Shown here piece by piece: positions 34,294 to 45,243 of a DNA stretch of 64,000 bases. Within the stretch, counting starts at the first letter, position 1, and every line of letters begins with the position of its first letter. The notes beneath the pieces are model-generated. The model saw only the letters and a program-made list of their open reading frames with translations, searched no databases and was not told where the DNA came from. The translations under genes and the position numbers were made by a program. The DNA comes from Pyrenopolyporus hunteri. Its lineage: Eukaryota > Ascomycota > Sordariomycetes > Xylariales > Hypoxylaceae. The stretch lies in assembly GCA_902806595.1 (NCBI GenBank), contig CADCXC010000009.1:1240001-1304000 (forward strand). Direction: 5' to 3'.

Positions 34294-35126
34294 TCCCTTC
34301 GCTAGCGTCCCCCTCCTGAGGCTGGGCGGTTATGAACTCCCGAGGTTGGATGACGTGATGGGGGATGAGAAGTGGATAATGAATGATATCTCTACTTCTC
34401 GCCCTGGTTTTTATGAGCTCTCCTTGTCCATACCTAAGTAACCTAGATAGGTACCTGATGCATAGGGGAGATATCTCTTCGTATCGACTCTTATTCACCG
34501 ACTGTATATTTCTTAGCTCTCAAGTAACTATTGATAGTTAGTTAATAAGGAACATCTTGGATGTCAAATTATCCTGGGTTAGTTCATGGGCGTTGGTACC
34601 GAAATGGGATGTTTTAAGACCTATATGCGTACTTGGATGTTACGGAGAGTCGAATAGGCATATAAGGTATATATGGGTGCCTTAGGTTGATTCGGGATGT
34701 ATCCATTCCTATCTCAGGGAGGATAATAAACAGTGTTTTCTTCTGGAAATGGCCAGGGCGCGTCTGAATGTATTGATATCTAATACCGTGCATTGGTGAG
34801 GCTTGCCAACAGACAGATAGGCAGGTACATCTAATCGGGAAATGAACAGCGACGACATATCACGAGGTTCGTCTGAAATAGCCCGAGAGCCCTAACTGAA
34901 GGTACAAGAAGGGCAGCATGCAAATTCGCAAGACGTATCGCGCGTGCCGTCACATATAATTTATATTCCTCTCTGTATAAGTGAATGCTTTTGCTATTTT
35001 CCCGCCTAGCCCCCCTTAGAAAATTAAACTAGCGCCGCACCCCCTGATACATGGGGTCATAATCTAGACGGAACTCAGTCATCAAGCGCCACCACGAAGC
35101 GCTGTACCAGGGACACGAGACATAGC
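34294..35126. other. Intergenic between converging genes
   Basis: 833 bp between the HET and eIF2 beta 3' ends. It is AT-rich with one GGTACC-type motif near 34447. No gene is seen. Confidence 0.5.
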
Positions 35127-36101
35127 TTAGCCCTGCATCTTCTTTCTCTTGCCGACCTGGGCAGAGAAACCGGTCTTGATGGCGGTAACGGACCGCCGGG
35201 ATCCGCACGAGTTGCAAGTGATGAAGTAGAGACGGTTCTCTCCCTTGTTGAGTTCTGTGTCGGGGGATCGGCATGTCTTGCAGGTGACGTACTCGACTGC
35301 TTCTAGTTAGTAATGCTAGGGATGAAAATATGGGAGCACCTCTTGGGATGGCTTACTTATGTATTTTCGCAGCACGTTCTCGATTTGCTTTTGCTGGAAT
35401 CGTCCCTTGATGACTAATCGTCTGCTACCGTCGACGGAGCCGTTTGTACCCAACTCGGCGAATAGGTAGGCGGTGACGTGCTCCTCGCTTCGCTTCATCC
35501 TCTTGGTGATCTCTTGGATGTTGGCGAAGATGGTCTTCTTGTTGCCTTCACGCAAGCACTGCGGGGGCGGGATCTTGTAGCTTCGCGTGCCGCTCGAGGC
35601 ATGGTCTGGGTTCTTCTGAGCCAGCAGGCTGAAGAAGCGGCTGAGTAATAAGTCGTAGCTAATAGGCTTCGTCTCATCGTGGCTCCAGATGCCGGTACCC
35701 TTTTCCATATCGCCGGTTTGTTCCTCGCCCTTGGCCTCGGCAGCGCCTTCCGCGCCGCCCTCTTTGTCGAGGTCCAGGGCGGCTAACTTGGCGGCGAATT
35801 CATCGCCTTCGTCACCCTTAGGTGCCTTCTTCTTCTTTTTCTTCTTAAGCGTCAGGTCCAGACCGCCGGCGTCACCAGCTCCGTCGGCGGCGCCGTCAGC
35901 CTCTGCTCCTTCGCCCTCCTCGGTCTTCTTGGGCTTCTTCTTCTTTTTCTTTAGAAGATCAAGGCCGCCTTCTTCGGCGGGAGGGGCGGCGTCATCGACG
36001 GCGGCTTCTCTCGCGTCAGTAAAAGCGCCAAGAGCGGCTGAGAGCGGCGGCGTACGGGGAGTGTGGGACAGCGCAGTGTCCTTGGTCTCTTCGGAAGCCA
36101 T
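35127..36101 (-). CDS. Translation initiation factor eIF2 subunit beta
   Basis: Beta subunit of the eIF2 GTPase complex that delivers initiator tRNA to the ribosome; cytosolic. Exons are 35357..36101 and 35127..35299. The 57-nt intron (GTAAGC, TTACTAACTAG, AAG) joins LRKYI-TVEYVTC, giving 305 aa. Two lysine blocks (LLKKKKKKPKK at about 50 and LKKKKKKKAPK at about 85) are the eIF5/eIF2B-epsilon-binding K-boxes; yeast has three, so one is not obvious here. The core IF2B/IF5 domain (YDLLLSRFFSLL...FANIQEITKRMKRSEEHVTAYLFAELGT) is followed by the C-terminal zinc ribbon C-x2-C...C-x2-C (CKTC, CNSC), which the second exon supplies. The start ATG has a good context (GCCATGG). Confidence 0.95.
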
Positions 36102-37548
36102 GGTGGATATCTTGCCGTCGGGTTCGACTACGAGGGCCTCGGAATTGAAGACGACGGATTTTCGCTGTTTACGGTCTGGGAGTGGAGGACGTTCCTGCTT
36201 AGTTAGGATTATGTCAATGAAGTCTGAGAGAATACGTCGGCCGAGTAGAAAATAAAGGGAAAATAGTGCAAGAAAGAAATCCGGACGAAAAGAGGATCGA
36301 ATCCACCGACAAGGGAGGTTGGCTCGTTTGTTGGTTGGTCTGTTGATGCAGAAATGGAGACCGACTTCTAGAAGAGTTGAATGTTGAATGTGTACGAGTT
36401 GTGGAATAAGGTCAAGTATGACTCTAACTCTCGTGACTCCAACGTCTCGGAATTTTCAGTGTGGGTTGTGGTGGGGCACACACAGTTAAGGGCGTCCTAT
36501 GGAATTGGAGGGGCAAATGCAGTCCGCTCGCTATTCTTCCACCTCGTTATCAGTAGTGGGGTACATGTCCTCTAGCACTGGTAAAGTACTGAGGTTAGGC
36601 ACCTTAGGTAGGTAGGTACATGTGTGTAATGTACCCAAGGTAAGGTGTATACGCGGTAACGGATAGGCGACCCGGCCCTTGGAACGTCTGCCCTCGCAGG
36701 GAGAGATATGGGGAAGGTCCATCAATGTTGATGAGTACCTCACGTAAAGTAGAAGTCGCTCGCGCAGGTAGCACGCACTTCGGATACAGGATCCCAAGCG
36801 CGGGCGCAGAAAACGACGAAACAAATAAAATTAAACTTACAGTGTCTGTTGCATCTGTCGCGTCCATCTTCGCCACTTGTATCCTCACTTCTTCTCTTTT
36901 GACCTTTTCTCAAACTATGTCCGATCGTTGTCGCACAGTCTCTCGATGCCCGAATCAAAACTTGTGTTGCTGTAGGCCGATGTCTGTGGCGATAATAATG
37001 GTAGTGGTGGGCAGATGCCGGAAAGCGGTGGTTGGTCGTTTGATAGATGGGTGTTACAGAGAGTCTTTCAATTTTAGCTCGGCTCGAGTGCTTCTTGAAA
37101 TGATGGGGGTCGAGATGTTGAAGTTGGATGAATCGAACGAAGAGGGAAAAAAAGGGAGCGTGGTGGAAGAAGTATCCTATGACGTTGGTGCCCTACGATG
37201 TCGAGAGAACATGCATCGACTTGTTCGCCTTCAATCTTCTCTACATGTACCGCCTCATTAGGGGGGTACGTACCCAAAGTAGTAAGGTTCGAGCTTCAAA
37301 TTCTTCTCGATTCCTAACTCTGACAGAAGCTAGACAGCTGCAGGGCTGATAGGTGTAAATTCTTTTACGGAGGTACCTCTTGCCTATAGCTGAACAGAGG
37401 TTTCATGACTCAGCACCTCAGACATGACCTGAAGCATCCCACCATTCCCCTCCATGTTCCCCCACTTAAAAGTAAACTGGCCAATGATGAAACCATCGTC
37501 GATCGGCGGGTAAACCCATGTGTTTGGCTGGTCTTTTCTAAAAAGATG
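36102..37548. other. Intergenic upstream of eIF2 beta
   Basis: 1.45 kb with scattered TAGGTAGG motifs (for example near 36605) and a motif-free plus-strand frame of 178 codons near 36725 that I do not accept as a gene. The right end abuts the Tc1/mariner relic. Confidence 0.5.
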
Positions 37549-37550
37549 TA

Positions 37551-37943
37551 CAGCGGGCGGTACCCATTTAATTCCTACCCGGAAACCGTACATATACACC
37601 TCTAAATTAAATTTACCTTTTAAATCAATATATAATTCGCATAAATACATCATAAACACCCTACTATATCAATATTTCGTATACCACCCTTTGGCTTTAA
37701 TAATAGTTTCAATCCTACGCGATATAAAATTATATAACGATGGTAATATAGATTTATCCATGGCTTACTATACCTTTTAAGCTGCCTACGTTAATTTTGA
37801 GGGGTTTCTTAGCAATCTGGCGCGCGTTCAAGGTCTAGACTTAGTCTATATTTCTGCTTTTAAGTACTTAGTAGATACATTTAATTAACGGGGTGTATGT
37901 GTGCAAGTTCCGGGTAGGAATTAAATACCTGTACCACCCACCT
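37551..37943. mobile_element. Internally deleted Tc1/mariner-type element (393 bp) with transposase remnant
   Basis: The ends form imperfect inverted repeats of about 50-60 bp. The left end (CAGCGGGCGGTACC, then ATTTAATTCCTACCCGGAA) matches the reverse complement of the right end (AGGTGGGTGGTAC, then ATTTAATTCCTACCCGGAA). The dinucleotide TA flanks both sides (37549-37550 and 37944-37945), as expected for Tc1/mariner. On the minus strand at 37669..37761 a short frame ends IETIIKAKGWYTKY-stop. This resembles the conserved C terminus of Tc1/Fot-like transposases, in which a run like this precedes the stop. The rest of the transposase is missing. The interior is AT-rich, with TAA/TAG codons upstream of the remnant, consistent with decay and possibly RIP. 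Confidence 0.75.
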
Positions 37944-37945
37944 TA

Positions 37946-38273
37946 CGTACCTCATAGGTACTTCGCGGCCGACAGTGGAAGCTTACATACATCATCTATC
38001 TCCGGCTTGCGACGATTAATACCACCACAAACAGAACAACATTCCCTATCTATAGGTATTTACGCGCTAGCACATTATAACAACTCTTTCAACATCATCT
38101 GCCATATTTAAGTTAGGATCCGCATCGGGGATAAGCTTATTGGGCCCCCCAAAGTTACCGGCATCCAATGCGTCGGATCTGTTAGCAGGAGCGTATAGCC
38201 CGCTGCTTTTCTTCCAAATTTCCAACGGAACGAGCGCAGATATTTCTCGCATCTTTTAGATAACATTCACATA
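37946..38273. other. Upstream region of the Mim2-like gene
   Basis: 328 bp between the transposon relic and the Mim2-like start codon. Nothing else is recognisable. Confidence 0.45.
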
Positions 38274-38657
38274 ATGTCTCTCTCCGACTCCTTCGCCATA
38301 CCCGACGCGTCCGGCTCAGACCCCGACGAAGTCGATTCCCTCCCTTCTACATCTACCGAAAGCTTCACGTCCGACGACGACGACTACGACGCGCAGAGGG
38401 AGTGGGAGCAGAGCTTAGAGCAGTTGCAGCTGTTGTTGACTATGGTCTTGGTGCCCTTCGCTGGAAAATTCCTCGGCCGCAAGTTTGCCTACTGGAGTAC
38501 GATGCCAAACAATACCTAACCAAGTAACCCCTGGCTAACGTCTGCCTAAACAGGTTGGGCAAGATATATGGAATGGATTCACAATGTCGAGATTAAATGG
38601 ACGAATAAGACAGCATTTAAAGCGTCGGGCGCAGTTGAAGCAGCAGCAACGCTCTAA
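38274..38657 (+). CDS. Mim2-like mitochondrial outer-membrane import protein
   Basis: Exons 38274..38496 and 38554..38657 give 108 aa. The 57-nt intron (GTACGA, TGGCTAACG, AACAG) joins KFAYWS-WARYMEWIHNVEI in frame. The N-terminal 45 residues are acidic (SDDDDYDAQREWEQS). A single membrane helix LEQLQLLLTMVLVPFAGKFLGRK follows at about residues 48-70, then a short basic or aromatic tail. This layout (acidic cytosolic N terminus, one helix, conserved AYW-WARY motif) matches the small subunit of the MIM complex, which inserts alpha-helical proteins into the mitochondrial outer membrane. The assignment rests on pattern recognition, not a search. A small unrelated tail-anchored protein is the alternative. 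Confidence 0.65.
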
Positions 38658-39747
38658 ATGATCGGATTTCCAGCCCCTCACAAGTCGTGGCAAGGAAATT
38701 CCTCGAGGATACGGATCGGATAGCACCCTATTTGTATATAAGGCGTTGCTGTGGATATGGAAGATCATTGCCGGAAGGGAACGACACGAGCACGCATAAA
38801 GGGAATTAAATTATCCGTCTTGATCTTGATTCCATCCCAGAACACCTTGTGCCCCTGTTAGGCACGCTGGACAACAGATCCCGAGATGGCAAGAGAAGAG
38901 CTGAAGACGACTTCAAGATTCCATCGCCATCTCCGTCAACAGCTTATGCTAAGGGCCCTCAACGCGCCACGATAACAAGGTAGTAAGTTATTTTTGTCCA
39001 ATTGTCGAATTCGCTACATAGGAGCGTCCTGTCAAGGACCCTGCCGGGAGTGGTAAGCAATAACGCTTGGGCGGAAGACCCAATAACGTCGAAGAAAGAG
39101 GCCTTGTCTAAATTCTAACCCACATCCTATGGCCCGCATTGCTTCCCCGAGTGGTTAATATCCCCCCTGTCTGCTCGACAGCCGTCTCTGAATCTGCGGC
39201 CAGACTTCCCCCCAAAGCTACAAGTTCGTTTATATGTGTTGTCCACGACCGGGATACGCCCAGCATAAACTCATGTTATTAATAGAACCTACATTTGGCC
39301 TTTGAAAAGCTTCAGCCGCAACTTGTGCGATGCAAAGCGGCCGCGATTTCTCATATATCACGTTCGTAGACGCATTCGACGAATTATGACAATGTCGCTC
39401 CGATCAGAAAAAGACTATTCGCGACTACATTCGATTCTCATTGGATTGCGAATTTGCTCGTCATTGCGAAGTCACTAAATTCTTAGTGCAGAGACGCGAT
39501 CACCCAGTAACATCCTCTCACATGAACACGGCATTCGGCATATCCTCCTAGTTGATGTCGATGGCTTGGCGCCATAACGACGGCTTGGGGACGCCGAAAA
39601 GCAGACAGACGCCCACGTAACAAGCGGTGTTTTGACGGTAAAATCCCACGTGTATTGCATCATCCGCCCGTGATTACCTAGGTAGGGACAAAGAAAGGAT
39701 TCTAACGAACAAGGTCATTGTGATGTTTTTTGTTGGCTACCTCGAGC
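38658..39747. other. Intergenic, no gene seen
   Basis: 1.1 kb upstream of the J-protein gene. One CCTAGGTAGG motif lies near 39678. The open frames are short and motif-free. Confidence 0.5.
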
Positions 39748-39818
39748 GTTCTAAAAAGAACATGCCCGAGCCGTAACGAGTATTGTGTTCGGAAACACTC
39801 AAACATTCTAGCAATGTT
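39748..39818. promoter_or_regulatory. Three hyphenated palindromes upstream of the J-domain gene
   Basis: GTTCTaaaaAGAAC (39748..39761), GTGTTcggaAACAC (39785..39798) and AACATTctagcAATGTT (39802..39818) follow one another within 71 bp, ending 50 bp before the first possible ATG. They contain TTC and GAA blocks, as heat-shock elements do, but the spacing is not canonical. They may bind dimeric regulators; this is inference. Confidence 0.35.
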
Positions 39819-39867
39819 CGTGCTCAGGAAACTCGTATTATAAGCCGGCCAAATTTACAGAACGAAG

Positions 39868-41205
39868 ATGGACAGAAATTCCCAATCAATTACTAACCCC
39901 AGCCGTGTAACACACCTTAAGGCACTTACATCTTTTAACATGTCTCGACCGAGGTTTTCCAAACACGACCTATATAAGACTCTCGGCGTCGAGAGCGCGG
40001 CTACTCAAGACGAAATCAAGAAGGCCTACCGAGACCTCGCGAGAAAGGTCCACCCGGACAAGGCAGAAGGAGGTAACACGCCCGAGAACAACGAGCGCTT
40101 CCAGAAGGTCGCGGAGGCGTGGGAGATCCTTCGCGATGATGTCATGAGAAAAGAGTACGACGAGTATCGTAAGCGCAATAGGGGCGGTAGCGGCCATGAG
40201 AGCACTAAGGACTACGATTCCGGGCGTCGCCGGAGAGAGCAGAACGGAGACGACGCACGAAGTGGTAAGAGCCATGCCAGCAGCAAGAAGCCCGAACGTA
40301 GCTCAACGCCCAGAGATGGATCCTCTAACCGTCGTCGTACAGACAACAGGCATGAAGAGAAGTCTAAACGATATTCTAAGAAGCCTTATTATGAGGAGTG
40401 GGAAGACGACAGCCACCACAATTCGGGATCAAGCGGGACAAAAACATACCACTTCCGTTTCAAGTACCGGTCCGAGGACAGACCGTCATTCTCCGACCCA
40501 TTCTCCGCGTCGTCCAGTACCTCATCGCGCGACACACCACGCGACACACCGCGCGACACACCGCGCGATACGCCACGCGATACGCCACGCAGCACACCAC
40601 GCGATACACCACGCAGCACACCACGCAGCACACCGCAGAGCGCATCTTCAGGCTACGGTTATCATTCCTCGCCACCGCACAGCAATCCCGGCCCGGGCCC
40701 CAGCACCATCCGGGTCGAGGACCGCATCATGGCGATGCGGATGAGGCTGGACATGCGGAACCTGTCGCGGGAGCTGGACGAGCTGGAGGCGGACATGGAC
40801 GACTTCTCGCGGGTGTTCATGGCGGCGCCGCCGGCGCACATCGGGACGAGCGAGACGGTGGGGCGGAGGTGGCGGAAGCTGTTCGAGGACGTGTCGCGCG
40901 AGGTGTCGCGCGCGGAGCAGGGGTACGACTACCTGCACGCGTGCCTGGCGGACGTCGAGCGCGACGTCGGCGTCCCGCGGGAGCTGGCCCGGTCGCTGCC
41001 GCTCATGCTCGGCGCCCTGCTCGCCAACGTCGTCAAGATGAAGTTCGCCATCGGCGCCTGCCTCGTCATCCAGGGCATGGTCGCCGCCTACCACCCCGGC
41101 GGCGCCGTGCCCCAGTACCTCTGGGACGAGCTCCAGGAGAGGATGAGGATCATGGGCGCGACGATGACCATGAAGATGTACGAGGGGGTCCCGTTGGACC
41201 CTTAA
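39868..41205 (+). CDS. J-domain (DnaJ/HSP40) protein with RDTP repeats
   Basis: Intronless. Two start codons are possible: 39868 (445 aa) or 39940 (421 aa, MSRPRFSKHDLYKTLGV), where the recognisable protein begins; the latter is more likely. The J-domain covers residues 8-75 of the short form: DLYKTLGVESAATQDEIKKAYRDLARK, the Hsp70-stimulating HPD at 38-40, then FQKVAEAWEILRDDVMRKEYD. A long Arg/Ser-rich disordered region follows, including nine tandem RDTP/RSTP units. The C-terminal 165-residue helical domain (MAMRMRLDMRNLSRELDELEADMDDF...) has extreme GC content and a different codon mix from the first half. There is no Gly/Phe region or zinc finger, so it is a class III J-protein. Its Hsp70 partner and client are unknown. 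Confidence 0.85.
   Translation: MDRNSQSITNPSRVTHLKALTSFNMSRPRFSKHDLYKTLGVESAATQDEIKKAYRDLARKVHPDKAEGGNTPENNERFQKVAEAWEILRDDVMRKEYDEYRKRNRGGSGHESTKDYDSGRRRREQNGDDARSGKSHASSKKPERSSTPRDGSSNRRRTDNRHEEKSKRYSKKPYYEEWEDDSHHNSGSSGTKTYHFRFKYRSEDRPSFSDPFSASSSTSSRDTPRDTPRDTPRDTPRDTPRSTPRDTPRSTPRSTPQSASSGYGYHSSPPHSNPGPGPSTIRVEDRIMAMRMRLDMRNLSRELDELEADMDDFSRVFMAAPPAHIGTSETVGRRWRKLFEDVSREVSRAEQGYDYLHACLADVERDVGVPRELARSLPLMLGALLANVVKMKFAIGACLVIQGMVAAYHPGGAVPQYLWDELQERMRIMGATMTMKMYEGVPLDP
40528..40635 (+). repeat. Nine tandem 12-nt units coding RDTP/RSTP
   Basis: Nine units of 12 nt, variants of CGCGACACACCA, encode Arg-Asp/Ser-Thr-Pro. Units 1-5 and 7 are RDTP; units 6, 8 and 9 are RSTP. The pure frame and small third-base drift point to slippage-type expansion inside the coding region. 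Copy number is likely variable between strains. Confidence 0.9.
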
Positions 41206-43714
41206 TCCCGGTGGTATTTGCCTTGCTCGGGCTTTGCCTGGCTTGCCTTTGGCTTAGGGGGGGGGGCGTTTAGGGGAAAAAGCTCTGTCCGCGGGACGCG
41301 AAGGGGAGTAAAAGGCAAGAGGTTGTCCGAGGCCTGAGAGATTCTATATAAAGAACGGCCGTGGAACTTGTATCATATAATATAATATACGGGCGGACGA
41401 TAGGCCACTAGGAGCTATTATATATATACCTACTTACTTAAGTACCTTGCTTGTGTTTATAGGATTCCTCGCTCTGGCGTGGGGTGGCCCTATCTTTCAG
41501 TCTTAAATCAGTCATCGACCTCTGTGTTGCGAGATTTTAATAAATGTACCTATACACGAAGTGCCTCTATACATTTTCTCCATTGTTAGAACCGTTGTGA
41601 TGCACGTATGCTTTTGCTAATCGAGGGCACGACCTCAGTCTCTTACGCATTGGCCTCTTATGGAGGCTGATGATGTTGGTTGGTGATGTCGAGGTCTTTC
41701 CACCCGGTTAGGCACCTAAATTAACCTGCTGGAGATCGTCCGTTACACCTAGGTATGTGTCACCTATTGGTGCCGGGGTTGCTATTTTGGTGTGGCTGTG
41801 CTTCGTTCTTCATGCTACCACGGGTACAGGAAGAACTATTAGGGGTGAGAGTCCTTGTTATTTTTCAGCCCGGAAACTATTGCTAGCGAGTCGATACAGG
41901 ATGGGCGGCTTGCATGAGATGTGGTATCACAAGGCTACCGATATATAGGTACCTAGGTATATATATTTACTTTCATCTCAATATGATCGTCGTTGGAACA
42001 CTGGTAGGCCGAATAGCTGGTTGGCGCTGGGCTGGCTTGTTTTAAAGTGGCCCGGTGGTTTAGTTCAAACTTGGGTAGTAGAGGATCCGTACGATGCCGG
42101 CATGAGCCACTCAGAGGAGGTAACAAGGTGCGAGGTACGAAGGCGAACAGTGGTAGTAGTACATATTGTATTATGTTATGGTATGGTATGGTGTGTATGT
42201 GTACCAGCAATAGGTTGGTTGGTTGGTTGGCCTATTCTGTCTCCCGTCAAGCAGCGCATGTGCGTCTATTTTCTAGGACGACTGCTGCTCAATACTATGT
42301 ACAAGCAACGCCCTTCGAAACTATCCAATTCTATTTGATAGGAATTGTGGTTTTTGTACTCAGCAGTAAAATAAATTGGGAACTTCCGGTCGTCTGCTTT
42401 TGAATACGAACCGCCGCGTATATAGATCCGGACCTAATGGAGCGCTAGAAAGTTACATGTACTGATCCTCTTCAGGTATCTATGTATCTATACCTACCTT
42501 ACAGATGGGGCGACAAGCCTTGGAGTTTGAGAAAAATGGGCATCGGTTTACAGACGCACGCCACCACGTTCCTTGCTTCTCGCATCGTCGTTTCTTTTCC
42601 TCCGGGCGTCCGTTTAAGAAAGTGGGCCCAATAGAGAATTACGACGCTGAATAGTGGATACTCGCCCGCTTGGTAGCGTTGGTAATGACGTCCGCCAATC
42701 TTGCCAAGATAATGACACCCCTCCGCCTGCGACATACAGCTCCTAGATTTCCATGTATAGTTCGCCCCCTTCTGTTCGCTCTGTCTTCAGTTACGGCGGA
42801 GGTAAATTATGCACGCTAAAAACGAGTCTTTTCCCAGTTTACTATGAAATGCTCTCCCCTAGTAGCTTGAATAGGTACCTATGTAGGTACTATGCGGTTC
42901 TAACCCCTGGTACCTGAACTATATACCTACCTAGGTATGTAGGCACATTAGTATGGGAGCAATTTACACGACGCAAGCCACAACGTCCCAGCTCGAGACC
43001 GGACATCAGGAGCTACATCCTCAACTTGGATATGTAAGGTTAGATACCTAACCTGCCCAGGCGATGTGTATATCTACCTAGGTGGGTATAAATGTAGGTA
43101 CCTACGTGCGATAAGTTACGTACCTACCTAGGTATACATGTACGCAATAGATCTCAGTGTCTCATGGGCAGCTTCGTATTTGTCGTACCTACCTAGGTAC
43201 CTAAGGTAGATATGTAACTGTGTCATCGATACGATATCCAAGACCAGACGTTGCAGACACACCCTCCTTCCCCCTTTAGGGTAGCTTATTCCTTACTCCT
43301 GATTTGCTACACTCCCCCTTTCCCTGTTCCCTGCGTAGGCGCTTCCCAAGAAATATAACAAATCTCCAAGCCAAGGAAAGCACTTCCTTGACTTCTTGAA
43401 ATGTTCCACTCTCCTTTCATTCCGCGTCAATAGTTTTCCATTTCATCCTTCTTCGCTCGCTGTTACCGCTTTCTCGTTCCCATCTCCCTTCGGCAACTCA
43501 CTCGTTATTGTTGTCGCTTTGTCTTCCAATACACAATCGTTTTTGGAACTCAATCTCCTGATTTCCAACCCGCGTACTGCTGATTTTCATACGTCCTTCG
43601 CTGGGCATCGTAAATACAGCAACACGTGCTTCATTCGGCTTCACGAACCTCCGGCTATCGAGCCCCCAGACCCGGTGAAAGCAATTAGCTATTTAGTGCC
43701 CTTCCCGTAACACA
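41206..43714. other. Long gene-free region before the GH72 gene
   Basis: 2.5 kb with no accepted gene. It has a G9 tract near 41258 and TG/GGTT microsatellite-like runs near 42180-42230. A dense cluster of GTACCTAGGTAC-type motifs lies at about 42870-43210. A pyrimidine-rich leader precedes the GH72 start, with a short uORF from the ATG at 43401 (11 codons). Confidence 0.5.
42870..43210. repeat. Cluster of GTACCTAGGTAC-type palindromic motifs
   Basis: At least eight close variants of TACCTAGGTA or ACCTACCTAGGT occur in about 340 bp, many self-complementary. The same motif recurs between genes across the window but is densest here, in the distal GH72 promoter. Confidence 0.75.
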
Positions 43715-45243
43715 ATGCGATCGTTCGCTCTCGCGTCGGCTATAGCAGCGGCGGGCCTCGTCCATGCAGGACCTACAGCTACCGAAAAGGAGTTGCCCAA
43801 CCGCGCCGATTCTCTTCCCACAGTAACCGCGTCTGGAAATGGTACGGCAATATTTCCCCTTTTGTAGATAATATGTAAGAGCTGATGAGGAATGGTAGCC
43901 TTCTGGGCCGGTAAAGAACGGTTCTACATTCGAGGTATCGACTATCAACCTGGCGGATCTTCCGCTAACATCGATCCCCTCGCCGATCCCGACCTTTGCA
44001 AAAGAGATATCCCTAAATTTCAAAAACTGGGCGTGAACACCGTTCGTGTTTACTCTGTCGACAATTCGGCCAACCACGACGAATGCATGAAGGCCCTGAG
44101 CGATGCGAAGATATACTTAGTTCTCGACGTCAATAACCCCCAATACTCTATAAATCGAGATAACCCGGCACCGTCGTATAACGACGTATACCTCCAGAGT
44201 GTTTTCGCTACCATTGACGAGTTTGCCAAGTATGACAACACGCTTGCTTTCTTCTCGGGCAACGAAGTCATCAATGACAAGCCCGAGTCCGTGAAGTCGG
44301 CACCTTTCGTCAAAGCCACCACTCGCGACATGAGACAGTACATTGGTTCGCATGGCTACCGCAAGATCCCCGTTGGTTATTCTGCAGCCGACGTCAGCAA
44401 CAACCGAATGCAGACCGCGCACTACTTTAACTGTGGTACCGACGACGAGCGTAGCGACTTCTTCGCCTTCGTAAGTCATGTCAAGCTCCAGATAGGATCG
44501 TATAGACTAACCATATCGGCTGTAGAATGACTACTCCTGGTGCGCTCCATCCTCCTTCCAAATATCCGGTTGGGATCAGAAGGTGAAGAACTTCACTGGG
44601 TACGGTCTGCCTATCTTCTTGTCAGAGTGGGGTTGCATAAAAGGCACCCGCGACTTCGAGGAGCTTAGCGCATTGATGAGTGATCAAATGACTTCCGTCT
44701 ACTCGGGTGGCCTTGTGTACGAGTACAGCAGAGAAGGCAACGGGTTCGGCATCGTCGAGGTCTCAGGAGACTCTAGCGAGGTTAAGGAAGAGCCGGATTT
44801 CCAAAGGCTAGAATCGGCCTTGTCCAAATACCCAGCTCCAACTGGTGATGGCGGCTTCACTTCAACCACTTCTGCCGTCCCGTGTCCTACTATCGATGAT
44901 ATCTGGGATCTCGGCGGATGGGACGCTAGCGCGCTCCCTGCAATTCCGGATGGAGCTAAGAAGGTACATAGGTCCTCTTATTCCCATTGACGAATTCAGT
45001 GAACTAACGAAATCTTAGTATATGAGCGAGAAAGCTGGCACTGGACCGGGTCTCAAAGGCGCCGGTTCTCAGAACGCCGGAGGTTCCTCGACAGGCACCG
45101 CCTCACCCGGTGCCGGGTCTGTGACTGCGACTGCGTCGGGTGATAGCGCCGCCGGCCGGCCAGCTCCACCGATGGATATGAGCATACTCGCCCTTACAGG
45201 CATCGTTGGTCTGTTCACCCTCGTTGGCACTCTCTTACTGTAG
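43715..45243 (+). CDS. GPI-anchored 1,3-beta-glucanosyltransferase, GH72 (GAS/GEL family)
   Basis: Cleaves and re-ligates beta-1,3-glucan at the plasma membrane and cell wall. Four exons: 43715..43841, 43899..44470, 44526..44963 and 45019..45243. The introns are 55-57 nt and phase is kept throughout, giving 453 aa. A signal peptide (MRSFALASAIAAAGLVHA) leads. The catalytic domain runs from FWAGKERFYIRGIDYQPGG. The acid/base Glu165 lies in FFSGNEVIND and the nucleophile Glu267 in FLSEWGC. NDYSWCAPSSFQISGWD is restored by splicing. The C terminus has a Ser/Gly/Thr-rich stretch and a hydrophobic tail (MSILALTGIVGLFTLVGTLLL), the GPI-attachment signal. There is no cysteine-rich CBM43/X8 module, so it belongs to the GAS subfamily lacking it. 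Confidence 0.94.

Noticed and set aside
36725..37261. 178-codon plus-strand frame
   Set aside because: No domain or signal; it lies in a repeat-motif region between eIF2 beta and the transposon relic, and codon use is unlike real genes here.
40398..41273. 291-codon frame over the J-protein gene
   Set aside because: A shadow of the GC-rich 3' half; its Arg/Gly/Ala-rich translation follows from codon bias and lacks a J-domain.
43396..43710. 104-codon frame ending 4 nt before the GH72 start
   Set aside because: It starts at TTG and contains no ATG, so it is only a stop-free pyrimidine-rich leader.
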